From Codonopsis lanceolata (taxonomy: Eukaryota; Streptophyta; Magnoliopsida; Asterales; Campanulaceae), in the NCBI GenBank assembly GCA_013146195.2, contig CM028377.1:33919632-33983631 (forward strand): a stretch of DNA of 64,000 nucleotides, in the 5' to 3' direction. This document shows positions 46,145-58,035 of this stretch, piece by piece (the stretch's first letter is position 1; every line of letters begins with the position of its first letter). The notes under the pieces were generated by a model. That model ran no database searches and was not told the DNA's origin. It saw only the letters and a list, made by a program, of their open reading frames with translations. The position numbers were made by a program, and so were the translations under genes.

Positions 46145-49100
46145 TTGGTGAAAAATCAGATGCAGCATCAAATGCAACAACCAATGCAGCATCCAATGCA
46201 GCAACATTGGAAGTCACATTCGAAGTCGCATCAGAACTCACGTCCACAGAAACAACAGCCAAATATTTTTAAACAAATGTGGGTTCCCAAAGGCAGTAAT
46301 GACAAAGGTAAGTCCAAATACTGTGAACCATTTGACATATGTCCTGGTGCAAAATTGTCTGATGATGAGATGTGTAATGTAACCTTCACTTCTTTGAAAT
46401 CTCATATAGCTAGATCATGGTACTTTGACAGTGGTTGCTCTAGACATATGACATGTTCTATTGAGAATTTGAAGGACTATGTGAGCATCAATGGTGGTTC
46501 AGTGACTTATGGAGGAGGTGCCAAGGGCAAGATAATTGGAAAAGGAACCTTGAATGTTGATGGTCTTCCAAATCTCACCAATGTTTATCATGTGGAAGGT
46601 CTTAAAACAAACTTGATCAGTATAAGTCAATTATGTGATGATGACCTTTAGGTAAGGTTTGATAAAAATTCTTGGGAGGTTTTTTATCAAACTAACAAGT
46701 GTTTTCTGACAGGTACAAGGTCATCTGACAATTGTTATATGTTCAACAATAGCCAAACATGTCACAAAGCTAGTCTTGACATTACGGATCTTTGGCATAA
46801 AAAACTAGGACATATGAGTTTTCGTAAGCTCCATGAGCTTGTGAAACATGATGCAGTGAAAGGGTTGCCAAACTTGGATAAGAACTATACAAAGGTATGT
46901 GGTCCCTGTCAAAAAGGTAAGCAAACCAATGCCTCTCATCTACCTATATCTCAGTGTTCCACATCTAGGTGTCTTGAGATAATTCATACAGATCTCATGG
47001 GTCCTATTGAGGTAGAAAGTTTAGGAAAGAAAAAATACACCTTTGTTTGTGTGGATGATTTTTCTAGATATATTTGGGTAATTTTCTTTAGAGAAAAATC
47101 TGAAACTTTTGAGGCATTTAAAATTTGGTACACCCGTGTTATGAACTTGTATGATCTAAAGCTTATTAGAATTAGATCAGATCATGGCACAGAATATGAA
47201 AACTCATCCTTTTCTAACTATTGTGCCTCTAATGGCATCTCTCATGAATTCTATGCTCCCAAAACTCCACAACAAAATGGAGTGGCGGAAAGAAAGAATA
47301 GGACACTTCAAGAGATGACAAGGGTTATGTTGACCTCAAAAAAATTGGCAAAAAGGTTTTGGGCTGAAGCTTTAAATACAGCTTGTCACATTGGACATAG
47401 GGTCTTCTTGAGACCAGGTAGCACAATGACACCGTATGAAATCTTGCTAGGAAAGAAACCAACCTTAAAATATTTTCATGTTTTTTGTTGTGTGTGTTAT
47501 CTTCTGAATGATAGAGATCATCTTTCTAAATTTGATTCTAAAAGTGACAAGTGTATTTTCATGGGCTACTCCACTAATAGTCGTGCATACAGAGTCTTTA
47601 ATCTTAGGACTAAGACTATCATGGAGTCTATGAATATTGTCTTTGATGATCTAACGGATCTTGGCCATAGAACCATTGAAGAAGATGTTTCAGGTATTCT
47701 TGATTTTAGAGATAACAGTTCAGATTTAGCATCTGAATCCAGTGAACCAGTGGCTGATCAGGTAGAAGCTGCAGATCCAGGAAGTTCAGCCGATGTGATT
47801 CAGAATGTGACACCCAATGTAGTTCCGAATGTAGCTACATCAGAAGCTATATCGGAAGTCACATTGAACAGAAACTTGGCAGATGCTGGAACAGATTCAG
47901 AACAAGCAGAAAATCAGTCCAGTTTGACTGATCATGGATATGATATTCCAAGCAAAATTCATAAAATGCATCCAACTTCACAAATCATAGGTAATGTTCA
48001 GGATGGAGTGTCAACAAGAAGAAAAGGTAAGGTAGATTATAGAAAACTTGCTTGCTTGTCTACTCTAGAAATTGATGAAACTCATGCTTCTTGTTTTGTA
48101 TCTACCATAGAACCCAAAAATGTGCATGAAGCTTTTAAAGATGAGTGTTGGATAAATGCCATGCAAGAAGAACTTGACCAATTCACTAAAAACGATGTTT
48201 GGTATCTTGTTCCTAAACCCACTTCTGTAAATGTTATTGGAACAAAATGGATTTTCAAAAACAAAACAAATGAAGTGGGAGAAATAATAAGAAACAAAGC
48301 TAGACTTGTGGCTCAAGGGTATACACAGGTTGAGGGGGTGGATTTTGATGAAACCTTTGCTCCTGTTGCCCGTATTGAGTCCATTCGTCTGCTTCTTGCC
48401 ATTGCATGCTTTCTTGATATAACTCTTCAACAAATGGATGTTAAGAGTGCTTTCTTAAATGGCATCCTTGAAGAAGAAGTTTTTGTTGAGCAACCAAAAG
48501 GTTTTGAGGACCCCCATAAACCCAATCATGTTTTTAAGTTAAAAAAGGGCTTGTATGGTCTCAAACAAGCTCCTAGAGCTTGGTATGGAAGACTTACAGA
48601 CCACCTTTTGAAAAGTGGGTTTAGAAGGGGAGAGGTGGACAAAACTCTTTTTATTCAAAAACAAGATAAACACATTTTGATAGCACAAATTTATGTTGAT
48701 GATATTGTGTTTGGGTCCACCTCCAAGTCCTTGGAAAAAGAGTTTGTAAATTGCATGACTTCCACTTTTGAGATGAGTATGGTAGGGGAGTTGTCTTATT
48801 TTTTAGGAATTCAGATAAAACAACTACATGAAGGGATGTTCATATCTTAAGCCAAGCATGCTCTTAACTTGGTGAAGAAATTCAATCTTGAGAATGGAAA
48901 ACAAAAGAAAACCCCAATGGGTAGATCCAATAAACTTAACAAAGATGAAAAATCTGAAAGTGTTGACCATACATTGTACAGGAGCATGATAGGAAGTCTG
49001 TTGTATTTGACTGCCACCCGTCCAGACATCATGTATAGTGTGTGCTTGTGTGCTAGGTATCAAGCAAATCCTAAAGTCTCCCACTTGAAAGCTGCGAAAA

Positions 49101-49633
49101 GAATAATTAGGTATGTTGGTGAGACTTGTGCCATGGGTTTGTGGTACACAAAACACACTAACACTAATCTTGTTGGTTTTAGTGATGCTGATTGGGCTGG
49201 TAGTGTTGATGACATGAGAAGTACCTCAGGTGGATGTTTTTATTTGGGAAACAACTTGATTTCATGGTTTAGTAAAAAACAAAATTGTGTTGCCCTTTCA
49301 ACAGCTGAATATGAATATATTGCTGCTGGTAGTGGGTGTACACAACTTTTATGGATGAATCAAATGATCAAGGATTATGGCTTACACAGCAATGTATTAA
49401 CCATGTATTGTGACAACACCAGTGCCATAAGTATAGCAAAAAATCATGTTCAACACTCTAGAACTAAGCATATTGATATAAGACACCATTTTATTAGAGA
49501 CTTGGTTGAACAAGGTATTGTTTGCATTGAACATGTGTGAACTGAAAATCAACTGGCTGATATTTTCACTAAGAGTCTAGATTTTGAGAGATTTATAAAT
49601 CTTAGGAAATCTCTCGGTATGTGTGCCATGTGA
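46145..49633 (+). CDS. Copia pol: protease, integrase, reverse transcriptase, RNase H (with three stops)
   Basis: Protease DSGCSRHM lies near 46430. Integrase has the H-H-C-C region (HKKLGHMSFRKLHELVKH, CGPCQKGK) and the D-D-E core (CVDDFSRYIWV, IRSDHGTEYEN, QQNGVAERKNR). RT has GTKWIFKNKTNE, LVAQGYTQVEGVDFDETFAP, MDVKSAFLNG, GLYGLKQAPRAWY and the catalytic YVDD. RNase H has FSDADWAGS and ALSTAEYEYIAA; the tail reads TENQLADIFTKSLDFERF. Stops interrupt at 46649 (TAG), 48848 (TAA) and 49538 (TGA), and a frame shift near 46105-46120 separates it from gag. Each stop is one C-to-T change from Gln, Gln or Arg, judged from the usual family residue. Confidence 0.92.
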
Positions 49634-50938
49634 CCCCTCACTTGTTTATATATATATATATATATATAGGCATCCTGCATTATGTTTTTAGGGGGGCAAA
49701 CTAGCTTCATCTTTAATGTCTTAGTACCTTTGTTTATTGTCCTGGATTTTCATTCAAAATTTGTTGTGATTTATTTATTCTGATTCTCCACACTCACTCC
49801 CTAAAATATTATTGCAATTGAAAAATCTTAAGTCCACAAAGGAAAGAGCTACCTTTTGAAATTTTTGGGATGCATCAATTTGTCAAAGTACTATGAAGCT
49901 TAGGCTTTCATGGGTTGATCTTGAGAAAATTGACTCCCTTTAATTGAAAAAGTGTGAAAGCTACCTAACGGAAAAGAGCTACCTATGAACAAGGTTGTGG
50001 CACCTTTCTTTTGGGACTATGAATCCTCGGATTTCATGGGTTGATCAAAAAACAAAGTGGCTACCCTTGGTAAATAGTGTGAAAGGTTCCTAGTGGCATG
50101 TGCTGAATATGCTTGAAATAAAGTAAAGTTATTCTCCTAGGGAAATAAAGTACCTATGGTTTTTATGGGAGTTATGTGCTGATTTAGTGAACAAAAGATG
50201 AAAAATTGCACATAAAATCACAACTTTGGCGAGTGTATCTTTCAATGCAACTACATTGGGAACTACATTCAGATGATCTAGACATATCACATGTGTGTGA
50301 CTGCACTGTTTTCATGTTTTTAGCATGTGCTAGGCATATTTTCTAGGACATAATCAGTTTCAAATATACCAGCCTATTGATCTTTTGTTTCCATATCAGA
50401 TTAGTGCAATCTCTATACCAATGTACTCCATGTTGCAATTTATGTGGCTGTCTAATATGTGTAATGTTCATGAGGCCCTGAACCTGATTATGATTACTGT
50501 TTGACAGTTTGGTGGTGTATCAATTCTGGTTAGTTAAGTGTTGTGTTTGTTCAAAATCTTTGCTTATTTTTTAAAATTCAAAGTTTCAAAATCTGAAATT
50601 GGTTGTTATTCCCTCATCCTTAATTCTCCACCTATTTCTCAAGACAAAACCAGATTTTCTATCTCTCCCTTAAATGTGTTTTGGTTAATATTTGATTTAT
50701 CATTTAAATTTGAAATTTGGTTAGTTGTTTTTAGTCTTCTCCTATTCCTGTGTCATTAAGTATATAACGGCTAATTACAATTAGTAGAGCTATTAGTGTT
50801 GATTTTCAGGAAGAGGAACTTACCACATTCAAAAACGAGCTCATTCTTCACATCCAAAGAAGTGTGCTGTTGAAGATTACCATCATTGAAATCTCCCTTC
50901 ATTCATCTTCTCTATCTGATTCTCTCATCAACTACTCC
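49634..50938 (+). other. Spacer between pol and the envelope-like ORF
   Basis: Non-coding, with a (TA)n tract at 49649-49669. Two diverged copies of a passage (about 49846-49925 and 49972-50045) share AAAGAGCTACCT and TTTCATGGGTTGATC. A 12-base repeat pair lies at 50250-50275. It may hold the splice acceptor for the downstream ORF. Confidence 0.6.
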
Positions 50939-53017
50939 ATGGATTCCACATCATCATCTGTATCCAAGAACCCCGAACAAAATCCCTCAACTGATGTAGC
51001 TTCCAATGAAGCTACATCGTCCCCAATTTCCTCACCAAAAAATCCCCAAACATCTATGGTCATTGCTCAGCCTTTGCCTAAACCCCTAACAGTCATTCTT
51101 CCAGGTGAAAAGGGGAATGCTATAGATGTTGACAATCCCATTGACTTATCCGGGTTACCCAAAATTGGGAGCCCTAGTTCTAGATGTTCAAAGAGACTCC
51201 GGGGGATTCCTTCAAATTTCGAAAATCCAAGTATGGAATATGTTGCTTCAACAAAGAAGCACAAGGTAGCACCTGGAGATTTTGAAGAATCTGTACCTGT
51301 AATTAGTGATTCGGATGATGAAGACTATGTAGCTGAAACAGGGTCAATTCCTGTTGCTCAAGAAACCGCTTCCAAACCTGCTTCCTCAGACTTTATTCCA
51401 GCCGAAAAAGTAGTGGCAGACGACGATTATCCAATCCCTTCGCCTCGAGTTGTATTTCAAACAGATTCTTCCACACAAGCCAAGGAATCTTCTGAAAACG
51501 AGCCTGGTTCTCCTTCAGAGTCTAATGCTGATATTAATTTCTCCGATGAAGAACACACTTTGGCAGATTATCTAGTTCAAATGAAGTCTGTTTCTCCTCA
51601 AAATCCTCCACAGTCTTCACAACCACCAGCCGAAAACTTGGCTCAACAATCCAGCTCTTTTGAATTTGATGACAGTTCAGACAAGAATTTTGACAGTAAG
51701 GAAGCAACTCCAGTTGCTAGTAGTGAAAGTGACGAGGTTCCAGTTCGTTTCACCAAAATCCGTGCCTCATCAGTCAATGTAGCTACATCCAGAGCTTCAA
51801 AGGCTCCTGCTTCTGTTGGTAAACCTTTTTCTTCCAAATTTCTTTCAAAAGCTGCTTCTGTTAGATACAATACATCTAGGAAAATTGTGGATGAAAGGGT
51901 TATCCCTTCTGCTGAATTGTCTGCACAAAATCTATCTCAATTCTTCTCTGATAGAGGACTATTAGGAACACTCTCCTCTGCATCACCATATTTCAGAGAT
52001 CTTATCTATGAATTTTATGCAAATTTAGAGAAAAGAATTTCTTCAGTTTCTGATCCTAAGTTTGAGAAGGTTTTTATGCGTGGAAAATGGTATATGTTCT
52101 CCTCTTCCTACATCAATAATTTGTTCAAAACACCTGAAATTGGTCCTTTCTCCATGACTTCTGACCTGAATATGTGTGCCCTTGAACTGACTGGGGGAAC
52201 CTTGCATAAGTGGCCTGGAAAGGGTTCTTCTATTAGCACTTCTCAATTATCTTCCCTATATACTCTTATGCATAAAATTTGTTGTGCTAATTGGGCCCCC
52301 ACTACCAACACAAACACCCTGACAGAAGATCATGCTAGAGTCTTGTTTCAAATAGGAACCAACAAACCTTTTGACTTTGGAGACTTTGCCTTTAGGAAAA
52401 TCACTTCTCTTGCAGAATCAGAGGGTGATAAAAGGTCTCTTATCTTCCCTTCCCTCATCTACAAAATTCTGATGTCCCAAGGTTATTCTCCAGCTGCAAG
52501 AACAAGGCTGACCCCTATTCTTGATCCTCTCCATATATCAGCCAAACTCCTGAGAGGAGACAGGGTTGTTAACCTGCCCTTGTCTTATCCCTATGTTCCT
52601 GTCTGTTCAGCTCCTTCTTCTTCTATTCCTGGCCCATCACAGTATCATCCCTCTGTACAACCTCCTGTCAATGTTACTGGGAATGTAGCTACATCAGCTA
52701 CCTCATCTTTGTCCATCTCAGATAATCCTTCTGCTCCCATATCCATTGCCTTCATTTCTGCTCAGTTAAGTATGGTGAATTCACAACTAGCTATTCTGGC
52801 ATCTCAAACATCTCTTCTTCAGTCCTTGGCCACACAATATACCTCTTGGTTGGCCCTTCATTCTGGCCAAATAGGGGGTGATACTCCAAGTGTTCCAAAT
52901 GTTCATGTGGTTGCTGATACTAGTGTTGTTCCTGATTCTTCTGCACATGGTACTTCTATGCCTGAACCTGCTGCTGTTGCTGTTGCTGGGGAAGAAACTG
53001 TTGCTGAAGAACAATGA
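50939..53017 (+). CDS. SIRE-type envelope-like / plant transposon protein ORF
   Basis: An uninterrupted ORF of 692 residues from the ATG at 50939; the frame is open 75 bases further upstream. The N-terminal third is Ser/Pro/acidic and low in complexity. The centre, about residues 300-540, is a folded region with RVIPSAELSAQNLSQFFSDR, LIYEFYANLEKRISS, FMRGKWYMFSSSYINNLF and a HKWPGKGSSI segment. It resembles the region annotated as the putative plant transposon protein domain. The C-terminal third is hydrophobic-rich with an SLSISDNPSAPISIAFIS helix-like stretch and an Ala/Val/Glu tail. I see no clear signal peptide or transmembrane anchor, so 'envelope-like' is positional. The 12-base repeats occur in frame at 50995, 51775 and 52680. 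Its function is unknown. Confidence 0.82.
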   Translation: MDSTSSSVSKNPEQNPSTDVASNEATSSPISSPKNPQTSMVIAQPLPKPLTVILPGEKGNAIDVDNPIDLSGLPKIGSPSSRCSKRLRGIPSNFENPSMEYVASTKKHKVAPGDFEESVPVISDSDDEDYVAETGSIPVAQETASKPASSDFIPAEKVVADDDYPIPSPRVVFQTDSSTQAKESSENEPGSPSESNADINFSDEEHTLADYLVQMKSVSPQNPPQSSQPPAENLAQQSSSFEFDDSSDKNFDSKEATPVASSESDEVPVRFTKIRASSVNVATSRASKAPASVGKPFSSKFLSKAASVRYNTSRKIVDERVIPSAELSAQNLSQFFSDRGLLGTLSSASPYFRDLIYEFYANLEKRISSVSDPKFEKVFMRGKWYMFSSSYINNLFKTPEIGPFSMTSDLNMCALELTGGTLHKWPGKGSSISTSQLSSLYTLMHKICCANWAPTTNTNTLTEDHARVLFQIGTNKPFDFGDFAFRKITSLAESEGDKRSLIFPSLIYKILMSQGYSPAARTRLTPILDPLHISAKLLRGDRVVNLPLSYPYVPVCSAPSSSIPGPSQYHPSVQPPVNVTGNVATSATSSLSISDNPSAPISIAFISAQLSMVNSQLAILASQTSLLQSLATQYTSWLALHSGQIGGDTPSVPNVHVVADTSVVPDSSAHGTSMPEPAAVAVAGEETVAEEQ

Positions 53018-53339
53018 AGATTGGCTATCTTGTGATTGGTTATCTCGTGGTTGAAAATTTGAAGTTGTGGTTGTTTCATGTTGGTCTGATGTTATTCCTT
53101 AAACAATATTTCATGTTGGTCTGATGTTGGTCTGTAAACTGATTTCTGCTTGGTTTGGCTTGTAACTCTTCTGAACTGTTTTGGGTTGGTTGGTTATAGT
53201 TCATACATCTTGTCTTCCATTATTCCTGTTTAGTGCATGTGTTCAGGGGTGTGTTTTTGGATATGTCTCTCTGACATTTGCAGGTTGTAGTATGAGTTGA
53301 TAATGGAACACTTGTCATTATGTTTGACCAGAAATGCTC

Positions 53340-53354
53340 AACAAAGGGGGTGAT
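53340..53354 (+). promoter_or_regulatory. Polypurine tract of the Copia element
   Basis: AACAAAGGGGGTGAT directly before the 3' LTR start TGTAAAGG. Confidence 0.85.
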
Positions 53355-54233
53355 TGTAAAGGTAAAATAAGTCATGCCTATTTTTACTTGTTTCCCCTTT
53401 CATGGTCAAAATTCATTTTTGACAAGTTTCGGTTATTTAGGAATTTACATCTTCAATTAGATTTTGTGGTTCATTTTTGGAACCAAAATCTTTAATTAGA
53501 TTGTGGTGCATTATATTTGGAAACAAAATATTTTTATGAATCCTTTGTCAACCGGGTTTCTAGTAACCTTCATCTTATGGTAATAAAATCTATGGTTTTG
53601 GTAAGTAGTTTGTATTTCCTTTTCTCTAATCCTAGTCCTTGTAGAAGCCGGATTGTCTTGTGTGTGTAGGTTATCTCATCACTATTTATAGAGGAGCTGG
53701 GACACGACAAAAGGTGCAGAGTTTGAGAGAGGAAAATCAGAACCATAAGCTGTGAGCAGAGTCTTTAAAGTCTAGAAGCAGTTCATCCTTCCAGTCGAGC
53801 AGTAGTTGATTGTAGCTTCTGATGTTATAACATCGGCAACTACATTGAATTCTGGAATTCTGTTTTTATCTTCCTGTTCAGTTTTAGGAAGTTGTTTTGT
53901 TTCTTCCCACGTTTGGTTTACCTTGTCTTCTATGGGGTTTTTGCTCTCCAAGACGTGTTGTCTTGGGAAAGTGTTTTTGTTAGTGATTTCATAATAGTTT
54001 TTGTAAAACGCTTAATCTTTTTAGTGAAATCTTTGTGGCCTTGAGGCTAGGTCTACAAGCATAGTCTTGTAGATTGTTTTGGTAATCTTTTGTATTCTGC
54101 CTATTATCTGTTTATTAGTCTTCCGCTGTTTTGTTTATCTTCGACCATTATGACTTCCATTGTAGCTATATCGGCAGCTACATTGGAAATTGCTTTGGTT
54201 TCTCTTGAGAATCCTAGTTGTTGTGTTCTTTCA
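53355..54233 (+). repeat. 3' LTR of the Copia element
   Basis: TGTAAAGGTAAAATAAG to GTTCTTTCA. It matches 43436-44315 with scattered substitutions. The short ORF inside it is a shadow, seen also in the 5' LTR. Confidence 0.93.
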
Positions 54234-54238
54234 AGATG
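54234..54238. repeat. Target duplication of the Copia element, right copy
   Basis: AGATG, identical to 43431-43435. Confidence 0.9.
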
Positions 54239-54640
54239 TTTACCAAACAATCTACAAGCCTATGTTTGTAGATCCAACCTTATGGCAAAAAAGATTTCAC
54301 TAAAAAGATGAAGTGTTTTGACAAGACAATATGTGAAATCACCAAAACCAAAACTCTCACAAGACAACACGTCTTGGAGAACAAAATCCACATAAACAAA
54401 GGTAGAGAAAACATGAGATTAAAAAATAAACTTCCTAGAAAGACTAGGAAGACAAACAATAGCAGCAGGTCCAATGCAGTTCCCGATGAAGCTACATTCG
54501 GAGCTTCATCCAAATTTTAGCATCACAACTTTCTGGATTTTTTCTCTCATTGTATTTTGTATGCTCTAAGCTTAGTTTGCTCTACTCTCTTTGTTCTGGG
54601 CGTCTTATTCTGCTCTACTCTCTTTGTCCAGTAATGTTAA
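54239..54640 (-). mobile_element. Right part of an older inverted SIRE-family LTR
   Basis: The minus strand aligns with the middle of the Copia LTR: AAGATTTCACTAAAAAG, CTCACAAGACAACACGTCTT, AACTTCCTA and the GAAGCTACATTC / GGAGCTTCATCC repeats, all in reverse order on +. It joins 43276-43430 across the insertion. Similarity fades beyond about 54640, so the left limit of the old LTR on its own strand is uncertain. Confidence 0.72.
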
Positions 54641-56000
54641 ATCTTCGATTCCATAACTTCCATACTTTCTTAAAAACTGCATGAGTATTTTGGCATTAAG
54701 ATATGATATAGGCCATCTTTGGATCGTTTGAGCCTAAATATTTCCTGACCTTTACTAAAAATATCCCTAGTGTCCCTTTTGAGCCTTATTAAAAAGAATG
54801 GAGTGTGCTAAGCACACATTGAACCCCTATTCGATTCCGTTTCTTTTACCCACATTAACTTAACCCGAAAAGCCTATACACTTTAGCATACCCTTTGAGA
54901 GAGTAGGATGTGGGTGGGGAACTAATTTTATGGGACCAATTTTTAGTCAAGAAAGTTTTCCGAAGACTTATTCTTTCCCGTCGACATTCAAAAAAAAAAT
55001 CGACAAAATATGAAACGAAAGAAGAAAAGTGCAAGAAGATTCAAATGGAAGCATAGCTTTCAAGAGAAAAATATGATAGAAAAATTCTTCTGAAATAGAA
55101 TACTAGATATTTTTAGCTTGATATATTGTACAAACCGAGTTTGGGGGGAAAAAGTCCCCACTTGTGGTCTTTGCAGGTCCTAGCCTAATTAGGAAAAACT
55201 TCCTTTTGCATGGAAGTATTAGGGGTAAAGGGTAGTCTTGCTCTCTCACTTTGTATTCTACTCCCTTTCTATCATATCCCCCTACACCAAGGTCTTACAT
55301 TACAAGCTATTAAAGACCTATTGATCTTCTTGTCAATGCTTGTGTTTGTTGATTTGATTGTAATGCATGTAAATTGATCTCCACTTCATATTTATATTAT
55401 TCGCCAGCTCACTGTGTTAGCATAATCTTAACTATTGCAAGTAATTGGGGCAGGAGAGCATTGTATGTCATACATAGAAGTGCATGAGATGGATGTATAA
55501 GTTTTTGAAATCCTTGGTGATCTCTCTTTTTGTAATAGACCGGGTTTGGATGGTAAATCTCATACTCTATGTTACATTGGTTTTATTTAAATCCTGATTT
55601 TTAATGAATGTGGTGCTTAGCTTAATAAAACTGTTTTAGTTAAGATATTCTTTATGACTGGTGATCACACACACACACAGAGAAATTAAGACTGGTATCA
55701 GCTTGGGTATAAGTCAGTTTGTTCTGTGACTTAGTCTGCACATATGTGGTGAGTATCTGACTGAGACTACTTTGTTTTTTTTTTTTTTTTTTTTTTTTTT
55801 AAGTATCCCATACCCACCAAGAAGATGGAAAGAACTTGGCTTTTTGAACTGATAATGAAAATCAATGTGGATAAAGCTAAACGAAAATGATTTTTAAAAA
55901 ATAAAATAAAAAAAATACAAAAGTTAGCATGTATTAACAGCCCCAAAATCTCTATTGTTCTATTATAATTGTTTCAATGCAAAGGATGATCTGAACTTAC
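54641..56000. other. Intergenic, no gene recognised
   Basis: A+T-rich. It contains a (CA)n tract near 55670-55678 and a poly(T) run at 55777-55800 that could be a retroposon tail. No coding frame or element boundary is supported. It may hold decayed downstream exons of the kelch gene, but I could not recognise any. Confidence 0.4.
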
Positions 56001-56176
56001 CATCCAATGACCAGATCGAGGACTAGGGCACCCTTTATAATTTAGTTGTTCCCATTGATTAGTTTTCACTTCAGGTCCAACATCCAAAAGTCCTTGTAGT
56101 GATGGTAACGTTCTTGATTAGGAGACGTAAATTCACCACCTGGTGGTAGATTATAGGCAATCCTGACATTCAAAAG

Positions 56177-57391
<1,215 letters not shown>

Positions 57392-57642
57392 CAAAAGTCT
57401 TCTGAACATGTTTGGGGGGGAACATTTACTTATCCAAATTGTACTAATTGTATACCAAAGATATAAAGATAATTCTTCCAAGCAACTGCTTGATAAGCAC
57501 TACGAGCCGGAGGACTACTTGGGCTAGAAATCAACTTCCACACCTGCTTTTCCATGCCATGCCGATAAAGATCTCCATATATGAATGTCTTTGTGCCATT
57601 GTAAAATTCACCCCCATACAGAATCAGCTCGCTCTCCTTCAA

Positions 57643-57955
57643 CAGATTTTTTTTTTTTTTTTTAACAGGCAATTTATTAAAAATAGGAAAAAGAGGAGAA
57701 TACAATGAGGGGGACAACCCGCCTTACCCATAAAAGGAAGGACAAAGGAGCCGTACCTCTCTCAATCAATTACGAAAACTAAAAATGCCAAGATTATCAA
57801 ATCTATAAGCCTGCCTCACACTTTCTGGGAACTGTTGAACACTATCATAAGTCACATTAGTGGCGAGAAAATGAGCCACCTCCGCAAGTTTATCCGCTAC
57901 CCCATTCACTTCCCTGTAAACATGCCGAATGAAAAACTCAACAAAATTTTATAAA
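57643..57955 (-). mobile_element. 5'-truncated LINE tail
   Basis: The minus strand encodes the C-terminus of a LINE RNase H: NGVADKLAEVAHFLATNVTY, then VRQAYRFDNLGIFSFRN and a stop. A short 3' UTR and a poly(A) tail follow (poly-T at + 57645-57663). It abuts the kelch exon at its tail end and so separates the exon from its upstream partners. It opposes the larger LINE that follows. Confidence 0.78.
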
Positions 57956-58035
57956 CAAAAAACACACTATTACACACACTAAAGGTGCGACTTAACTTCT
58001 TTTCAGATTACGGTTTGCGGTTACGGTTTGGTGGT

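Larger units (their letters stand above)
43436..54233 (+). mobile_element. Ty1/Copia LTR retrotransposon, SIRE/Maximus layout
   Basis: Near-identical LTRs (43436-44315 and 53355-54233), a perfect 5-bp duplication, a tRNA-Met PBS, a PPT, and the order gag, protease, integrase, RT, RNase H define a Copia element. An extra 679-codon ORF between pol and the 3' LTR is the hallmark of the SIRE/Maximus lineage. Gag-pol carries two frame shifts and three stops, so the copy cannot move by itself, yet the LTRs differ at only scattered positions. The insertion is therefore young relative to its damage. Confidence 0.93.
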
